Source: CAVQRB01 sp963715055 (GTDB taxonomy: Bacteria > Pseudomonadota > Alphaproteobacteria > Rhodobacterales > Rhodobacteraceae). From it: 64,000 nucleotides of DNA. The notes under the pieces are model-generated. The model worked only from the letters and a program-made list of their open reading frames with translations. It was not told the DNA's origin and did not search any database. Shown piece by piece: positions 9,032 through 15,897 of this stretch (the first letter of the stretch is position 1; every line of letters begins with the position of its first letter). The position numbers and the translations under genes are program-made. Where the stretch lies: assembly GCA_963715055.1 (NCBI GenBank), contig CAVQRB010000019.1, positions 62,001 to 126,000 of the forward strand, read 5' to 3'.

Positions 9032-9079
9032 TTTGCACTTTGCAAAAAATCATGTGAATACTCTTTGCAAATTTTCAAA
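9032..9079. promoter_or_regulatory. Candidate PccR boxes upstream of pccB
   Basis: A cluster of PccR-like half-sites lies in the MFS/pccB intergenic region: TTTGCAC (9032-9038), TTTGCAAA (9039-9046), TTTGCAAA (9064-9071) and TTTTCAAA (9072-9079). They form two adjacent pairs about 32 bp apart, roughly three helical turns. A possible promoter, TTGCAC (9033-9038) with GAATAC (9056-9061) and a 17-bp spacer, is embedded among them. The motif is the one reported for PccR control of pccB in Rhodobacter sphaeroides; use by this PccR is inferred. Confidence 0.68.
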
Positions 9080-9143
9080 TTTCTCCTTCGGTTCCGCGCC
9101 GCGATTGGGTAGTCTCCAGAAAATTCACGAAACGGGGTCGATC

Positions 9144-10676
9144 ATGAAAGATATTCTGTCGCAGCTCGAAGAGCGCCGTGAAACCGCGCGCATGGGTGGC
9201 GGTTCCAAGCGGATCGACGCGCAGCACAGTCGGGGCAAGCTGACGGCGCGGGAGCGCGTTGATCTGCTGCTGGACGAAGGCAGTTTCGAAGAGTTCGACA
9301 TGTTCGTGACCCATCGCTGCACCGATTTCGGCATGGAGGCACAGAAACCGGCCGGCGACGGCGTGGTCACCGGCTGGGGCACCATCAATGGGCGCCTCGT
9401 TTACGTCTTCAGTCAGGATTTCACCGTTCTGGGCGGGTCCGTGTCCGAAACCCATGCCAAGAAGATCTGCAAGATCATGGATCTGGCCGTGCAGAACGGC
9501 GCCCCTGTGGTCGGCATCAACGATTCCGGAGGCGCACGCATCCAGGAAGGCGTGGATTCGCTTGCCGGTTATGGGGACATCTTCCAGCGCAACATCACCG
9601 CCTCGGGCGTGGTGCCGCAGATCAGCGTAATCATGGGCCCCTGCGCGGGTGGTGCTGTCTACTCTCCGGCGATGACGGACTTCATCTTCATGGTGAAGGA
9701 CAGCTCCTACATGTTCGTGACGGGGCCCGATGTTGTGAAGACCGTCACCAACGAGCAGGTCACCGCCGAAGAACTCGGGGGGGCCTCGACCCACACCCGC
9801 AAATCCTCCGTCGCCGATGCGGCCTTCGAGAATGATGTGGAGGCTCTGGCGGAAGTGCGTCGCCTCGTGGATTTCCTGCCCGCCAACAACCGCGCCAAGC
9901 CACCCGTGCGCCCGTTCTTCGACTCGCCCGACCGGATCGAGCCCTCGCTCGACACCCTGGTGCCGGAGAATCCCAACACCCCTTACGACATGACCGAGCT
10001 CATCCTCAAGCTCGCGGATGAGGGCGATTTCTACGAGATCCAGGAGAATTTCGCGAAGAACATCATCATCGGCTTCATCCGGATCGAAGGGCGTACCGTC
10101 GGTGTGGTTGCGAACCAGCCGATGGTGCTGGCCGGCTGCCTCGACATCGACAGCTCGCGCAAGGCTGCGCGTTTCGTGCGGTTCTGTGATGCTTTCGATA
10201 TCCCGATCCTGACGCTTGTGGATGTGCCGGGCTTCCTGCCGGGCACCAGCCAGGAATATGGCGGGGTGATCAAGCACGGCGCGAAACTGCTGTTCGCCTA
10301 TGGCGAGGCGACTGTACCGATGGTGACGGTCATCACGCGCAAATCCTACGGTGGCGCCTATGTGGTGATGGCCTCGAAACATCTCAAGGCCGATTTCAAC
10401 TACGCATGGCCGACGGCGGAGGTCGCGGTGATGGGGGCAAAGGGGGCTACGGAAATCATCCACCGTGCCGACCTGGGGGATGCGGCAAAGCTCGCCAAGC
10501 ACACCGCCGACTACGAGAACCGCTTTGCCAACCCCTTCGTCGCTTCGGAGCGCGGCTTTGTCGATGAGGTGATCATGCCGCGGACCACACGCAAGCGTAT
10601 CGCCCGCGCCTTTGCCTCGCTGCGCAACAAGCAGGTCGAGACGCCATGGAAGAAGCACGATAACATTCCGCTCTAA
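9144..10676 (+). CDS. pccB: Propionyl-CoA carboxylase, carboxyltransferase beta subunit
   Basis: 510-aa carboxyltransferase subunit of biotin-dependent propionyl-CoA carboxylase, which transfers carboxyl from carboxybiotin to propionyl-CoA to give (S)-methylmalonyl-CoA. The paired crotonase-like halves are evident: GDGVVTGWGTING and NDSGGARIQEGV in the N-half, VGVVANQPMVLAG, DVPGFLPGTSQE and KSYGGAYVVM in the C-half. The frame is open back to 9033, but homologues start at the MKDILSQLEERR placed here. RidA follows 12 bp downstream. The biotin-carrying PccA is about 2.3 kb downstream and MCM beyond it. Confidence 0.97.
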   Translation: MKDILSQLEERRETARMGGGSKRIDAQHSRGKLTARERVDLLLDEGSFEEFDMFVTHRCTDFGMEAQKPAGDGVVTGWGTINGRLVYVFSQDFTVLGGSVSETHAKKICKIMDLAVQNGAPVVGINDSGGARIQEGVDSLAGYGDIFQRNITASGVVPQISVIMGPCAGGAVYSPAMTDFIFMVKDSSYMFVTGPDVVKTVTNEQVTAEELGGASTHTRKSSVADAAFENDVEALAEVRRLVDFLPANNRAKPPVRPFFDSPDRIEPSLDTLVPENPNTPYDMTELILKLADEGDFYEIQENFAKNIIIGFIRIEGRTVGVVANQPMVLAGCLDIDSSRKAARFVRFCDAFDIPILTLVDVPGFLPGTSQEYGGVIKHGAKLLFAYGEATVPMVTVITRKSYGGAYVVMASKHLKADFNYAWPTAEVAVMGAKGATEIIHRADLGDAAKLAKHTADYENRFANPFVASERGFVDEVIMPRTTRKRIARAFASLRNKQVETPWKKHDNIPL

Positions 10677-10688
10677 GGTTCTGCTTTC

Positions 10689-11087
10689 ATGCCTCTTTTC
10701 CACAATATCGATGACGCGCCGGAGCATGTGGCCCCGTTTTCCCACGCGGTGGAGGCAGAGGGCTGGGTCATTCTGACCGGTCAGATGCCGACGCGACCTG
10801 GCACGCCTGATGCGCCCCTGCCGGAGGGGATCGAGGCGCAGACGCGACAGGTCATGGTCAATCTCGAGACGGTGTTGAAAGGGCTGTCGCTCGATCTGGG
10901 CGATGTGGTTCAATGCCGCTGTTTCCTCACCGCATTTGAGCGGGATTATGCTTCGTTCAATGAGGCTTACAAGGCGTTCTTCGCGTCCGATCGTTTGCCC
11001 GCCCGCACCACGGTCGGCGTGACGGCGCTTGCCGTAGGCGCCTTGGTCGAGATCGACTGCATCGCGCGCCGGAGGCAGCCTGCGTGA
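10689..11087 (+). CDS. RidA-family protein
   Basis: 132-aa RidA/YjgF/UK114-family protein. RidA enzymes hydrolyse reactive enamine/imine intermediates, and other family members have related deaminase roles. Visible family features are the GWVILTGQMPTRPGTP strand-turn, a central helix with QTRQVMVNLETVL, and the C-terminal PARTTVGV...VEIDCIA segment holding the arginine that binds the carboxylate in true RidA. It follows pccB by 12 bp and overlaps the cupin gene by 4 bp, so it is part of the pccB transcript. Its exact substrate is unknown. Confidence 0.88.
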   Translation: MPLFHNIDDAPEHVAPFSHAVEAEGWVILTGQMPTRPGTPDAPLPEGIEAQTRQVMVNLETVLKGLSLDLGDVVQCRCFLTAFERDYASFNEAYKAFFASDRLPARTTVGVTALAVGALVEIDCIARRRQPA

Positions 11088-11482
11088 CCCAGCTTTGGAA
11101 GAACCAGGCTTTCAGCATATCCCATGCAGATGGTGGCACCTTTGTCGGTACGGGCCTTCGACCTTTCTTCGAGTACCGCGATCTCGGGATTTCAGCGGCA
11201 ACTTCCGGCGCCTATGGCGCACATGTGATCCGGGCGGTGCCGGGGATGAAAAGCCCTGCCGCCTGGCACAGCCATGACCTCGATTTCCAGATGGTTTACG
11301 TGACACGGGGGTGGGTTGTTTTCGAATATGAGGGCAGCGGCGAGCACGTGCTGCGGTCCGGCTCCTGCGTGCTCCAGCCGCCGGGGATCCGGCACCGCGA
11401 AGTGCGGCACTCCGATGACCTCGAATTGATCGAAATCATCTCCCCCGCTGCTTTTGAGACCCGGGACGAGGTGGCGCCATGA
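11084..11482 (+). CDS. Cupin-domain protein
   Basis: 132-aa single-domain cupin starting with GTG at 11084 inside the ridA stop (GTGA overlap). The first metal-binding motif is seen as WHSHDLDFQMVYVTRGWVVFEYEG and the second around GSCVLQPPGIRHREVRHSDD, giving histidines and an acidic residue appropriate for a metal-binding beta-barrel. Function could be a small enzyme or a ligand-binding protein. It is translationally coupled to ridA upstream and to the next gene (overlap 4 bp), so it belongs to the pccB operon. Confidence 0.85.
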   Translation: MTQLWKNQAFSISHADGGTFVGTGLRPFFEYRDLGISAATSGAYGAHVIRAVPGMKSPAAWHSHDLDFQMVYVTRGWVVFEYEGSGEHVLRSGSCVLQPPGIRHREVRHSDDLELIEIISPAAFETRDEVAP

Positions 11483-11868
11483 CGCTCGAGATCGCGACCT
11501 TCATGGCATCGCGCGAGACGGTCAGGCAGGTTGCCGGGATCGATGTGCCCTCGGGGCAACCGCTGGAATTGCTCGAAGTCCTGATTGACGAGGTCGACAT
11601 GGCAACCTGGGTCAGGTTTCGCTTTCTTGCCCCTCAAATCGCGCGCGAGACGGGCATTGTGTCCTTCGATGCGGCGCAGGCTGATTTCGAGGTGCTGTGC
11701 GAGCGCATTGCCCTGCCTTACCTTCAGGAATACGCGCTTGCGCCCGATCTTGTATCGGTCACGCTGCTTGATCGCCCGGTGGCCTTCGGGGCGTCGGATC
11801 AGAATGCCACGCAATTCGTCGAAGTGTTCCGCCTTCAGGATGGCGCCTGCGTCTGGGAAGGGTTGTGA
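11479..11868 (+). CDS. DUF6497-like protein in the pccB operon
   Basis: 129-aa protein without an assigned function. The order of motifs (VPSGQPLELLEV near residue 25, TWVRFRFLAPQIARE, FEVLCERIALPYL, VTLLDRPVAFGASDQNATQF and the terminal VWEGL) resembles Rhodobacterales proteins I recall as DUF6497, which are sometimes mislabelled acetolactate synthase. Those usually carry a signal peptide; none is evident here, so this copy may be cytoplasmic. It overlaps the cupin gene by 4 bp and is the last gene of the coupled pccB-ridA-cupin run. Confidence 0.6.
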   Translation: MTLEIATFMASRETVRQVAGIDVPSGQPLELLEVLIDEVDMATWVRFRFLAPQIARETGIVSFDAAQADFEVLCERIALPYLQEYALAPDLVSVTLLDRPVAFGASDQNATQFVEVFRLQDGACVWEGL

Positions 11869-12079
11869 TGCACGAAGGCCGGTCTTTGGAACTTGTTGAC
11901 ATGTCGCCAAGTGCGGCGGGGAAAACACAAGAAGACGGAATGAGTCTGCCCGGATATCTTTTTGATCCGGCTGGCTGTAGTATTACACAAGGGGCGTGCA
12001 ATGCGCCTCTGAGCAGCAAAACGCGCCTGAGCACGGGAAAAATCCTGACAGCGCATTACGAGACATACAGGAGAATCGC

Positions 12080-12220
12080 ATGTCCAAGACCTTCAAAATT
12101 CTGGCCGCCTTCGGGCTTGTCGCCTATGTGGCCGCTTGCGCGCCCAAGGAGGAAGAATTCGTCGTGGTCGATCCCGAGCCGATTTCGACCGAGCCGACCT
12201 ACACCGGAAAATACAAGTAA
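12080..12220 (+). CDS. Small conserved lipoprotein (46 aa)
   Basis: A 46-aa lipoprotein. The basic N-terminus MSKTFK, hydrophobic core and lipobox VAAC give a lipidated Cys20. The mature part is only 26 residues, acidic and proline-rich (PKEEEFVVVDPEPIS), with a terminal KYK. The upstream frame is open to 11996, but an AGGAG-type site at 12068-12073 points to the ATG at 12080. It probably sits on the periplasmic face of a membrane. A GC-rich hairpin just downstream (12230-12253) would end its message. Similar tiny lipoproteins occur in Rhodobacterales next to pcc genes; function unknown. Confidence 0.75.
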   Translation: MSKTFKILAAFGLVAYVAACAPKEEEFVVVDPEPISTEPTYTGKYK

Positions 12221-12229
12221 GACATCGCC

Positions 12230-12253
12230 GGGGCAGGCCTTGAGGCCTGTCCC
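12230..12253 (+). terminator. GC-rich stem-loop after the small lipoprotein gene
   Basis: A 10-bp stem GGGGCAGGCC/GGCCTGTCCC (one G-T pair) with loop TTGA begins 9 bp after the lipoprotein stop. There is no following U-tract, so it may act as a weak terminator or a 3'-end stabiliser. Confidence 0.5.
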
Positions 12254-12289
12254 GCATGCTCATGTTCCGCCTGAAGAAGGGCATGCAGC

Positions 12290-12634
12290 ATGCTGAAACA
12301 CAAGGGATTTCCGGGGCGTCTTCCTGGTACGGACTACCATTTCACGCTGCGGCGTTTCAATCCGCGCGGGGTAACGCCGCTGATCCGGCGAGAGCGCTAC
12401 CCTGACCGCAAACCGGCAGATCGACGCGCCGATGCAGCCTTTTTCGCGGCGCTCTGGGATCACTTTCGTGATGAACCGTTCGAGCGCGGCAATCTCGATG
12501 CGGGGCGGCTTTCCTGGCTCTTCGGCCGGGAAGTGCTCCCTGCCACCGATCCCTTCGATCCGGCCAGCTATGAGGCAACGCTCGTGATCAACGAGGCCGT
12601 GGCGCGCGCCAGTTTCCCGGAGGTATTCGAATGA
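12290..12634 (+). CDS. Conserved hypothetical protein between pccB and pccA
   Basis: 114-aa protein that I do not recognise as a named family. It has no signal peptide or membrane segment and is rich in Arg, Asp and Phe, with features FHFTLRRFNPRG-like near the N-terminus (YHFTLRRFNPRG), DAAFFAALWDHFRDEPF in the middle and LVINEAVARASFPEVFE at the end. The composition and third-position GC match neighbouring real genes, and the frame fills the space between the lipoprotein and the sRNA/terminator region. It is probably a cytoplasmic accessory of the pcc cluster, but there is no direct evidence for a role. Confidence 0.6.
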   Translation: MLKHKGFPGRLPGTDYHFTLRRFNPRGVTPLIRRERYPDRKPADRRADAAFFAALWDHFRDEPFERGNLDAGRLSWLFGREVLPATDPFDPASYEATLVINEAVARASFPEVFE

Positions 12635-12712
12635 CGATCGGCGGGAAACTGCCCGCAAGGGCCGGGAAATGGCGGCGTTTGGCCGATGGACACCAAGGTG
12701 TTGTGACATTTC

Positions 12713-12846
12713 TGGACAATACAACCGAGGCGAGTATATTTGTAAGTGCAGCGGAGCGTGATTATCCCCGCGCTGGCGCTGTGTACAAATGTACCCCTTC
12801 CCCTTATGGGCAGCATGGCGCTCCACCGCCAATGCTGCCTTTTTTT
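12713..12846 (+). ncRNA. Candidate ~100-nt small RNA with its own promoter and terminator
   Basis: A sigma-70-like promoter is visible: TGGACA (12713-12718), 16-bp spacer, TATATT (12735-12740), predicting a start near 12746-12748. The transcript would end in a strong intrinsic terminator at 12809-12846, giving about 100 nt. In between are a possible hairpin CAGCG...CGCTG, a small GTAC-AAAT-GTAC hairpin, and a single-stranded pyrimidine stretch CCCCTTCCCC that could pair with Shine-Dalgarno sequences. It could instead be a terminated 5' leader of pccA (attenuator). Inference only. Confidence 0.45.
12809..12846 (+). terminator. Strong Rho-independent terminator 88 bp before pccA
   Basis: Stem GGCAGCAT/ATGCTGCC continued by GGCG/CGCC (12 bp in total with a single bulged A), 6-nt loop CTCCAC, followed by seven T residues at 12840-12846. 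This is the best intrinsic terminator in the window. It lies upstream of pccA, so pccA needs its own promoter downstream, or the hairpin is conditional. Confidence 0.85.
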
Positions 12847-12934
12847 CGTGCTGTGCAAGAATGTCATCGCGCGGGCCGCGCGGCGCTTCGCGGGCATCAT
12901 CCTTACATGACCATCTGCCACAAAGGGACAACCC

Positions 12935-14980
12935 ATGTTCAATAAGATCCTGATCGCCAACCGGGGCGAAATCGCCTGCCGCGTCATCAAGACAGCCCGC
13001 AAGATGGGCATCACGACGGTTGCGATCTACTCGGATGCGGACAAGCAGGCGATGCATGTGCAGATGGCCGACGAGGCGGTGCACATCGGGCCGGCGCCTG
13101 TGAACCAGTCCTATATCGTGATCGACAAGGTGATGGCGGCTATCAAGGCCTCGGGGGCGCAAGCCGTTCATCCGGGATACGGATTTCTGTCGGAGAATGC
13201 GAAATTCGCCGAAGCGCTGGAGGCTGCGGGCGTGGCCTTTGTCGGGCCGCCGAAAGGCGCCATCGAGAAGATGGGTGACAAAATCACCTCCAAGAAGATC
13301 GCCATGGAGGCCGGTGTGAGCACCGTGCCGGGATACATGGGACTGATCGGCGACGCCGAGGAGGCGGTCAAGATCTCGAAGGAGATCGGTTATCCGGTGA
13401 TGCTCAAGGCCTCCGCGGGCGGCGGCGGCAAGGGCATGCGCATCGCGTGGAATGACGAGGAGGCCCGCGAAGGCTATCAGTCTTCCAAGAACGAGGCGGC
13501 GAATTCCTTCGGGGACGACCGGATCTTCATCGAGAAATTCGTGACCCAGCCGCGGCATATCGAAATCCAGGTACTTTGCGATGCCCATGGCAATGGTGTC
13601 TATCTGGGCGAGAGGGAGTGCTCGATCCAGCGCCGCAACCAGAAGGTCGTCGAGGAAGCGCCGAGCCCGTTTCTCGACGAGGCGACGCGAAAGGCGATGG
13701 GGGAGCAGGCCGTCGCTCTGGCGCAAGCCGTGGGCTATACCTCGGCCGGGACGGTGGAATTCATCGTCGACGGCGCGAAGAATTTCTACTTCCTCGAGAT
13801 GAACACGCGGCTTCAGGTCGAGCATCCGGTGACGGAGCTGATCACCGGCGTGGACCTGGTGGAGCAGATGATCCGGGTCGCCAATGGCGAAAAGCTGGGT
13901 TTCTCCCAGAAGGACGTGAAGCTGACCGGATGGGCCATCGAGAACAGGCTTTACGCCGAGGACCCCTACCGAGGTTTCCTGCCCTCGATCGGGCGGTTGA
14001 CGCGCTACCGCCCGCCGGCCGAAGTGGCGTCCGGGCCGCTTTTGACGAACGGCAAATGGCAGGGGCAGGCGCCGGAGGGCGAGGCCGCCGTGCGCAATGA
14101 CACCGGCGTCTATGAGGGCGGCGAGATCAGCATGTATTACGACCCGATGATCGCCAAGCTCTGCACCTGGGCGCCGACGCGCGCCGAAGCCATCGAGCGG
14201 ATGCGCGTGGCGCTCGACAGTTTCGAACTGGAAGGGATCGGGCACAACCTGCCGTTCCTGTCCGCGGTCATGGATCACCCGAAGTTCATTTCCGGCGACA
14301 TGACCACGGCCTTCATCGCCGAGGAATACCCCGACGGCTTCGTGGGCGTCACGCTGCCCGAAGGGGAACTGCGCCGGGTTGCGGCTGCCGCCGCCGCCAT
14401 GCACCGTGTGGCCGAAATCAGACGCGCCCGTGTTTCGGGCCGGATGGACAACCATGAGCGCAAGGTCGGCTCAGATTGGAACGTGAACGTGGACGGGCTT
14501 TCCTGCGATGTGACCATTGCCGCCGATCCGAAGGGTGCGACCGTTACCTTCGATGACGGCGTGGCGCTGCGGGTCAGCGGCGCCTGGACGCCGGGCGATA
14601 CGCTTGCCGACATGACGGTGGAGAACGCACCGCTGGTTTTGAAGGTCGGCAAGATCAGTGGCGGGTTCCGTATCCGCACCCGCGGTGCAGACCTGAAGGT
14701 GCGTGTGCGCACCCCGCGTCAGGCGGAACTTGCCCGCCTGATGCCGGAGAAGCTGCCGCCCGACACGTCGAAGATGCTGCTCTGCCCGATGCCAGGGCTG
14801 GTGGTGAAGATCAATGTCGCCGTGGGCGACGAGGTGCAGGACGGGCAGGCGCTTTGCACCATCGAGGCGATGAAGATGGAGAACATCCTGCGCGCCGAAC
14901 GCAAGGGCGTGGTCGCCAAGATAAACGCGAGCGCCGGCGACAGCCTTGCAGTCGATGAAGTGATCATGGAGTTCGAATAG
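12935..14980 (+). CDS. pccA: Propionyl-CoA carboxylase, biotin carboxylase/BCCP alpha subunit
   Basis: 681-aa alpha subunit. Residues 1 to about 450 are biotin carboxylase (MFNKILIANRGEIACRV start, GGGGKGMR ATP-grasp loop, LEMNTRLQVEHPVTE active site). A BT linker domain follows, and the C-terminal about 75 residues are the biotinyl domain with EAMKMEN; the biotinylated lysine is K647. It works with PccB to carboxylate propionyl-CoA. The length agrees with bacterial PccA. The gene is separated from pccB by about 2.3 kb of small genes and a terminator, so the two subunits are probably transcribed from different promoters. Confidence 0.97.
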   Translation: MFNKILIANRGEIACRVIKTARKMGITTVAIYSDADKQAMHVQMADEAVHIGPAPVNQSYIVIDKVMAAIKASGAQAVHPGYGFLSENAKFAEALEAAGVAFVGPPKGAIEKMGDKITSKKIAMEAGVSTVPGYMGLIGDAEEAVKISKEIGYPVMLKASAGGGGKGMRIAWNDEEAREGYQSSKNEAANSFGDDRIFIEKFVTQPRHIEIQVLCDAHGNGVYLGERECSIQRRNQKVVEEAPSPFLDEATRKAMGEQAVALAQAVGYTSAGTVEFIVDGAKNFYFLEMNTRLQVEHPVTELITGVDLVEQMIRVANGEKLGFSQKDVKLTGWAIENRLYAEDPYRGFLPSIGRLTRYRPPAEVASGPLLTNGKWQGQAPEGEAAVRNDTGVYEGGEISMYYDPMIAKLCTWAPTRAEAIERMRVALDSFELEGIGHNLPFLSAVMDHPKFISGDMTTAFIAEEYPDGFVGVTLPEGELRRVAAAAAAMHRVAEIRRARVSGRMDNHERKVGSDWNVNVDGLSCDVTIAADPKGATVTFDDGVALRVSGAWTPGDTLADMTVENAPLVLKVGKISGGFRIRTRGADLKVRVRTPRQAELARLMPEKLPPDTSKMLLCPMPGLVVKINVAVGDEVQDGQALCTIEAMKMENILRAERKGVVAKINASAGDSLAVDEVIMEFE

Positions 14981-15018
14981 GCCGATGCACGAGGGTCCGA
15001 CCTCCGTCACCCGAAGCC

Positions 15019-15039
15019 CCGCACCGGACCCCGGTGCGG
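15019..15039. terminator. Convergent stem-loop between pccA and the DUF4174 gene
   Basis: A perfect 9-bp stem CCGCACCGG/CCGGTGCGG with loop ACC lies 38 bp after pccA and 19 bp beyond the stop of the convergent DUF4174 gene. There is no U-tract on either side. Its position suggests a bidirectional terminator or transcript end. Confidence 0.5.
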
Positions 15040-15058
15040 CGCGCGACCCCTGCGGAGA

Positions 15059-15514
15059 TCAGAAACTGCCCGCGCGTTCCTTTTGCTCGCGGATTTCACG
15101 TTTGCGGATCGGCATCTTGTCGATGCTGCGGGTGATCTCGCGCACGTCCCAGGGGAAGGGCTTGCGGATCTTGATCTCGCCGTCCTTGCCGATGATCGCC
15201 AGCATGAAACCGCGCGGGCGCAGTTTCAGCCTGAGGGCGGAGCGGGCCTCGGGGTCTGTATCGGTGATGACAACGACGTCGCGCTGGCGCAAATCCCCCT
15301 CGCGCGCGCGCAGAAGCTCCATTTGCTCGATGAAGGCCGGGTCGTTGGGAGTATCGGCAAATACGGCTACCGGCCGCGCTTCCCAGATCAGATCGCGGAA
15401 ATCTATTTCTTCGGCGGTGAAGAACAGCGGTGCTTCAACTGGCGCCTCGCCGGTCTGCGCGACCAGCGGTGCTGCGAAAAAACATGCCACAACAACGGGT
15501 AATAAACTCTTCAT
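15059..15514 (-). CDS. DUF4174-domain exported protein
   Basis: 151-aa protein with a signal peptide (MKSLLPVVVACFFAAPLVAQ) followed by a DUF4174 domain, recognisable from the RPVAVFADTPNDPAF opening, the LRAREGDLRQRDVVVITD strand-helix and the RPRGFMLAIIGKDGEIKIRKP core that resembles a thioredoxin-fold protein lacking the active-site cysteines. The ATG at 15514 is preferred over the in-frame start at 15535 because AGGAGG lies 4 nt before it. It ends convergent with pccA. Role unknown, presumably periplasmic. Confidence 0.8.
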   Translation of the reverse strand: MKSLLPVVVACFFAAPLVAQTGEAPVEAPLFFTAEEIDFRDLIWEARPVAVFADTPNDPAFIEQMELLRAREGDLRQRDVVVITDTDPEARSALRLKLRPRGFMLAIIGKDGEIKIRKPFPWDVREITRSIDKMPIRKREIREQKERAGSF

Positions 15515-15535
15515 CAGTCCTCCTGCTGGGTTCAA

Positions 15536-15897
15536 TATAAGGCTACCTGATCAAGTTGCGATGGGAAAAATGCGTGTTTGCGTCATTAAGCCCGCTGCAA
15601 GGGGATTGGCGTGATGCCGCGTCCATCCCCTAAGATTTCGCCGACCGGAGCGGCTTGTGGCATTTCTGTTGAATACCGGATGGAGACTGCCGAGCGGATC
15701 GGGTTGAAAAGCCTCCGGATGCAGAGGCCAGCGGATGGCATCGGCTTGGGGCACAAGGCGTTGGAGCCACTTTACTGCGGACGACATGATATGGCTGAGC
15801 GCCGGAACGGACGGGATCGCCATGCGGACAGAGGACAGGATCCGGATAGGCGCGGCTTTCACGTCGCCGCCGGGACCACAAGCGAAAGGACATTCCC
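15536..15897. other. 362-bp gap between the DUF4174 gene and methylmalonyl-CoA mutase
   Basis: No convincing gene on either strand: short open frames exist but have no recognisable domain and no good ribosome-binding site. It must hold the promoters for the divergent DUF4174 gene and for mcm. An AAAGGA site ends a few bases before the mcm ATG. No TTTGCAAA box was found here. Confidence 0.5.

Noticed and set aside
12631..12945. 104-codon frame over the pcc intergenic region
   Set aside because: It runs through the promoter and terminator hairpin, overlaps the pccA start and has no domain.
12260..14455. Very long frame antisense to pccA
   Set aside because: Mirror of a high-GC gene: rich in His/Arg/Gly, no domain, no start signal.
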